Below, piece after piece: positions 6,765 through 8,384 of a DNA stretch of 8,384 bases (position 1 is the stretch's first letter; each line of letters begins with the position of its first letter). A program made the position numbers and the translations under genes. The stretch is taken from the NCBI GenBank assembly GCA_012031455.1, contig JAAUTM010000040.1, positions 1 through 8,384 on the forward strand, written 5' to 3'. The notes beneath the pieces were generated by a model, which was not told where the DNA came from, did no database searches, and saw only the letters and a program-made list of their open reading frames with translations. The stretch is from Phycisphaerales bacterium (GTDB lineage Bacteria; Planctomycetota; Phycisphaerae; Phycisphaerales; Phycisphaeraceae).

Positions 6765-8384
6765 TTACTCCGGAAACACGGTGTAGAGCGGCGGGGACAG
6801 GCCGGTGACAAGGTAGTATGTGGCTCCGATCACAACGAGCACCAAACTCATGGTCAGTTCCCCGGCGATGATACCGATCATCAGCGGCTTGGCCTGATGA
6901 TAGCCCTTGCTGCCGGTGCATTTGACCAGAGCGGACTTAATCAGCCAACCCAGCAGAAACGAGTAGCCGAAAATTCCGGCAGGCCAGGTTCCCCAGAAGA
7001 CGAATATCACCGGATGAATCGGCCACCAGTGCAGGCGCAGTCGTGCCAGGGCACAGAGGATGACCAGCACGATGCCCAACCCCAGCCAGAGCGCGGAATC
7101 CATCACCGGCTGGGCATGAAGAATGCGGTTAATTCCCTCCAACTGCATGGAATTTTCAAGTCGCCCGGTGGAGGATAACTCGGCAACATGAGTGGTGGTG
7201 CGATCCAGGGTGAATTGAGAAACAAATCCACGCGCGTGCCGATCCATAGGGGAGAGGCCAAAGTTGTATTGGAGGGTCAGGGTCATCACCAGAGCGACCA
7301 GTCCGCCCATGATAAAGGTCCCAGCCAGCATGGGTCCTAGGCGCGGGGGAGCCACTTGCCCGGTTCGCTGGCCCAGACGCAGGGCATTAGCGAACATGGC
7401 GGTGACCACTTCGCGCAAGTCGATCTGCTGAAGTACCGAAGCCATGCTCAGAATGATGTAGGCGGTGGGACCGATCGCTTCGATGCCATAAAGCGTGGTC
7501 AGAATCGAAACAGTGATCCAGCGTGGCTGAACCACGATGGCCCCGGTTTCCACATTGACCCGGGCGATGGCCAGATAATCCGCAAGGATCAGCAGGATCA
7601 GCGGCAGGGCCAGGACCCAATCCAACCCTGCCTGCGTGAGCCAGAGCACGCACCCGGTCACCAGCACTATCAGAAATCGAGCCGCCCAGAGGCAATACCG
7701 TGGCGGGGCGGATAAGGTCGGCAGGCCCACCATTCCGCGGGTCACATCCCAGTAATGCCTTCGACCGGCATAGAGTGAGATCAACGCTATGCCGAGACAC
7801 GCACCGGCCAGCGATAGATTGTGCTGGCTGAAGTCGGATGTGCGGCCCTGCATGGTCACGCCATAAGCCACCAAGGTTCCGTATACGAAAGCCCACAGAG
7901 GCATCGCCAATCCCACGGAAAGGGAAACAGAACTTGTGAGAAAGAACGAAAAGGCAATGACACTGGGAACAAATCGCGGGTTGAAAAGTGCAGCAGTCTG
8001 CTCCGATTTGGCCATATGAGGAAGGATTACCTGCAGGCTGGTGAAATCAAACCGCAGGGGGATATGCAGAAAAAAGGCAGGGAACCAGACATGCAAGCCG
8101 TTGAGCAGATGCAGCAGCACCATCAGGCCAAAGCCTAACTGAAACAGACGGGAGTAAGCAATCGCCGGGAACGGGCGATTATCCCGCAGTTCGGTCAGTT
8201 CCTCCACGAACCGGGCCATGGGATATGGCAGCAGTTCACGGTCCGACCATTGCGGATGCACAATCAGCATCATGCACAGGCTGGCCAGTCCAAGCATGAC
8301 GGCCAGACCCCCCCAGAGTTTGATCGAAGGCCACCCAGGCGGACCATGGCAACGATCCAAGGCATCATCACTGCCCCGGCCCCT
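6765..8384 (-). CDS. DUF6785/DUF6784-like multi-pass membrane protein (5' partial)
   Basis: This is a large polytopic inner-membrane protein of unknown function. About ten hydrophobic spans are visible in the 531 residues read from 8360, at roughly 15-34, 69-89, 131-163, 181-198, 225-243, 246-264, 283-308, 343-365, 421-440, 446-473 and 493-518. Recognisable family features are HPQWSDRELLPYP (35-47), LFNPRFVPSVIAF (125-137), GRRHYWDV (199-206) and the block RLHWWPIHPVIF followed by FLLGWLIKSALVKCTG (442-482). These match proteins I recall as DUF6785 with a DUF6784 C-terminus; I do not know a demonstrated role. The TTG at 8360 is not the real start, since the N-terminal third is missing. PWSAW at 8349-8335, in another frame, probably continues the family upstream, implying an indel near 8329-8334. 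Any link to the glycan cluster rests only on its neighbour. Confidence 0.8.
   Translation of the reverse strand, partial: RGRGSDDALDRCHGPPGWPSIKLWGGLAVMLGLASLCMMLIVHPQWSDRELLPYPMARFVEELTELRDNRPFPAIAYSRLFQLGFGLMVLLHLLNGLHVWFPAFFLHIPLRFDFTSLQVILPHMAKSEQTAALFNPRFVPSVIAFSFFLTSSVSLSVGLAMPLWAFVYGTLVAYGVTMQGRTSDFSQHNLSLAGACLGIALISLYAGRRHYWDVTRGMVGLPTLSAPPRYCLWAARFLIVLVTGCVLWLTQAGLDWVLALPLILLILADYLAIARVNVETGAIVVQPRWITVSILTTLYGIEAIGPTAYIILSMASVLQQIDLREVVTAMFANALRLGQRTGQVAPPRLGPMLAGTFIMGGLVALVMTLTLQYNFGLSPMDRHARGFVSQFTLDRTTTHVAELSSTGRLENSMQLEGINRILHAQPVMDSALWLGLGIVLVILCALARLRLHWWPIHPVIFVFWGTWPAGIFGYSFLLGWLIKSALVKCTGSKGYHQAKPLMIGIIAGELTMSLVLVVIGATYYLVTGLSPPLYTVFPE

Noticed and set aside
1..8384. A novel defence, mobile-element or CRISPR-type system.
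   Set aside because: No transposase, integrase, nuclease, direct-repeat array or toxin-antitoxin pair is visible. Every supported gene is a glycan-pathway enzyme or exporter, or the unknown membrane protein.

Overview
The window is most of a polysaccharide export, decoration and glycosyl-transfer cluster from a Gram-negative-type bacterium. A convergent two-gene unit made of a multi-pass membrane protein and a further glycosyltransferase completes it. Base composition is moderately GC-rich. The membrane protein resembles the DUF6785/DUF6784 type that I associate mainly with Planctomycetota and related environmental lineages. Together with the tightly packed transferases and weak or absent Shine-Dalgarno motifs at some starts, this suggests a planctomycete-like organism. 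That placement is an inference, and no rRNA or single-copy marker is present to confirm it.

Plus strand, 1-5819: a 5'-truncated Wzt-type ABC ATPase with a C-terminal substrate-binding domain, a left-handed beta-helix O-acyltransferase, a class I SAM-dependent methyltransferase, a GT4 glycosyltransferase, a GT2 glycosyltransferase and a second GT4 glycosyltransferase. Genes overlap by a few bases or are separated by at most about 35 bases, so they read as one operon whose promoter lies upstream of the window. The likely shared job is to build a lipid-linked glycan in the cytoplasm, modify it by acylation and methylation, and export it through an ABC (Wzm/Wzt) transporter. The permease partner is not in the window.

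Minus strand, 8384-5830: a 5'-truncated DUF6785-like membrane protein is followed after 10 bases by a GT2 glycosyltransferase. That gene ends tail-to-tail with the second GT4, leaving only 10 bases between the two stop codons.

The most striking property is technical. Six of the eight genes carry reading-frame breaks in which conserved family sequence continues in another frame. Where the break can be localised it sits in or beside a short G or C run, and breaks are densest at the two window edges. This looks like homopolymer indel error in an unpolished contig, not pseudogenisation. The genes are therefore annotated as whole CDSs across the breaks. I found no tRNA, rRNA, CRISPR array, insertion sequence or convincing terminator, and no gene-free stretch longer than about 35 bases. 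I do not see evidence of a novel defence or mobile system here.
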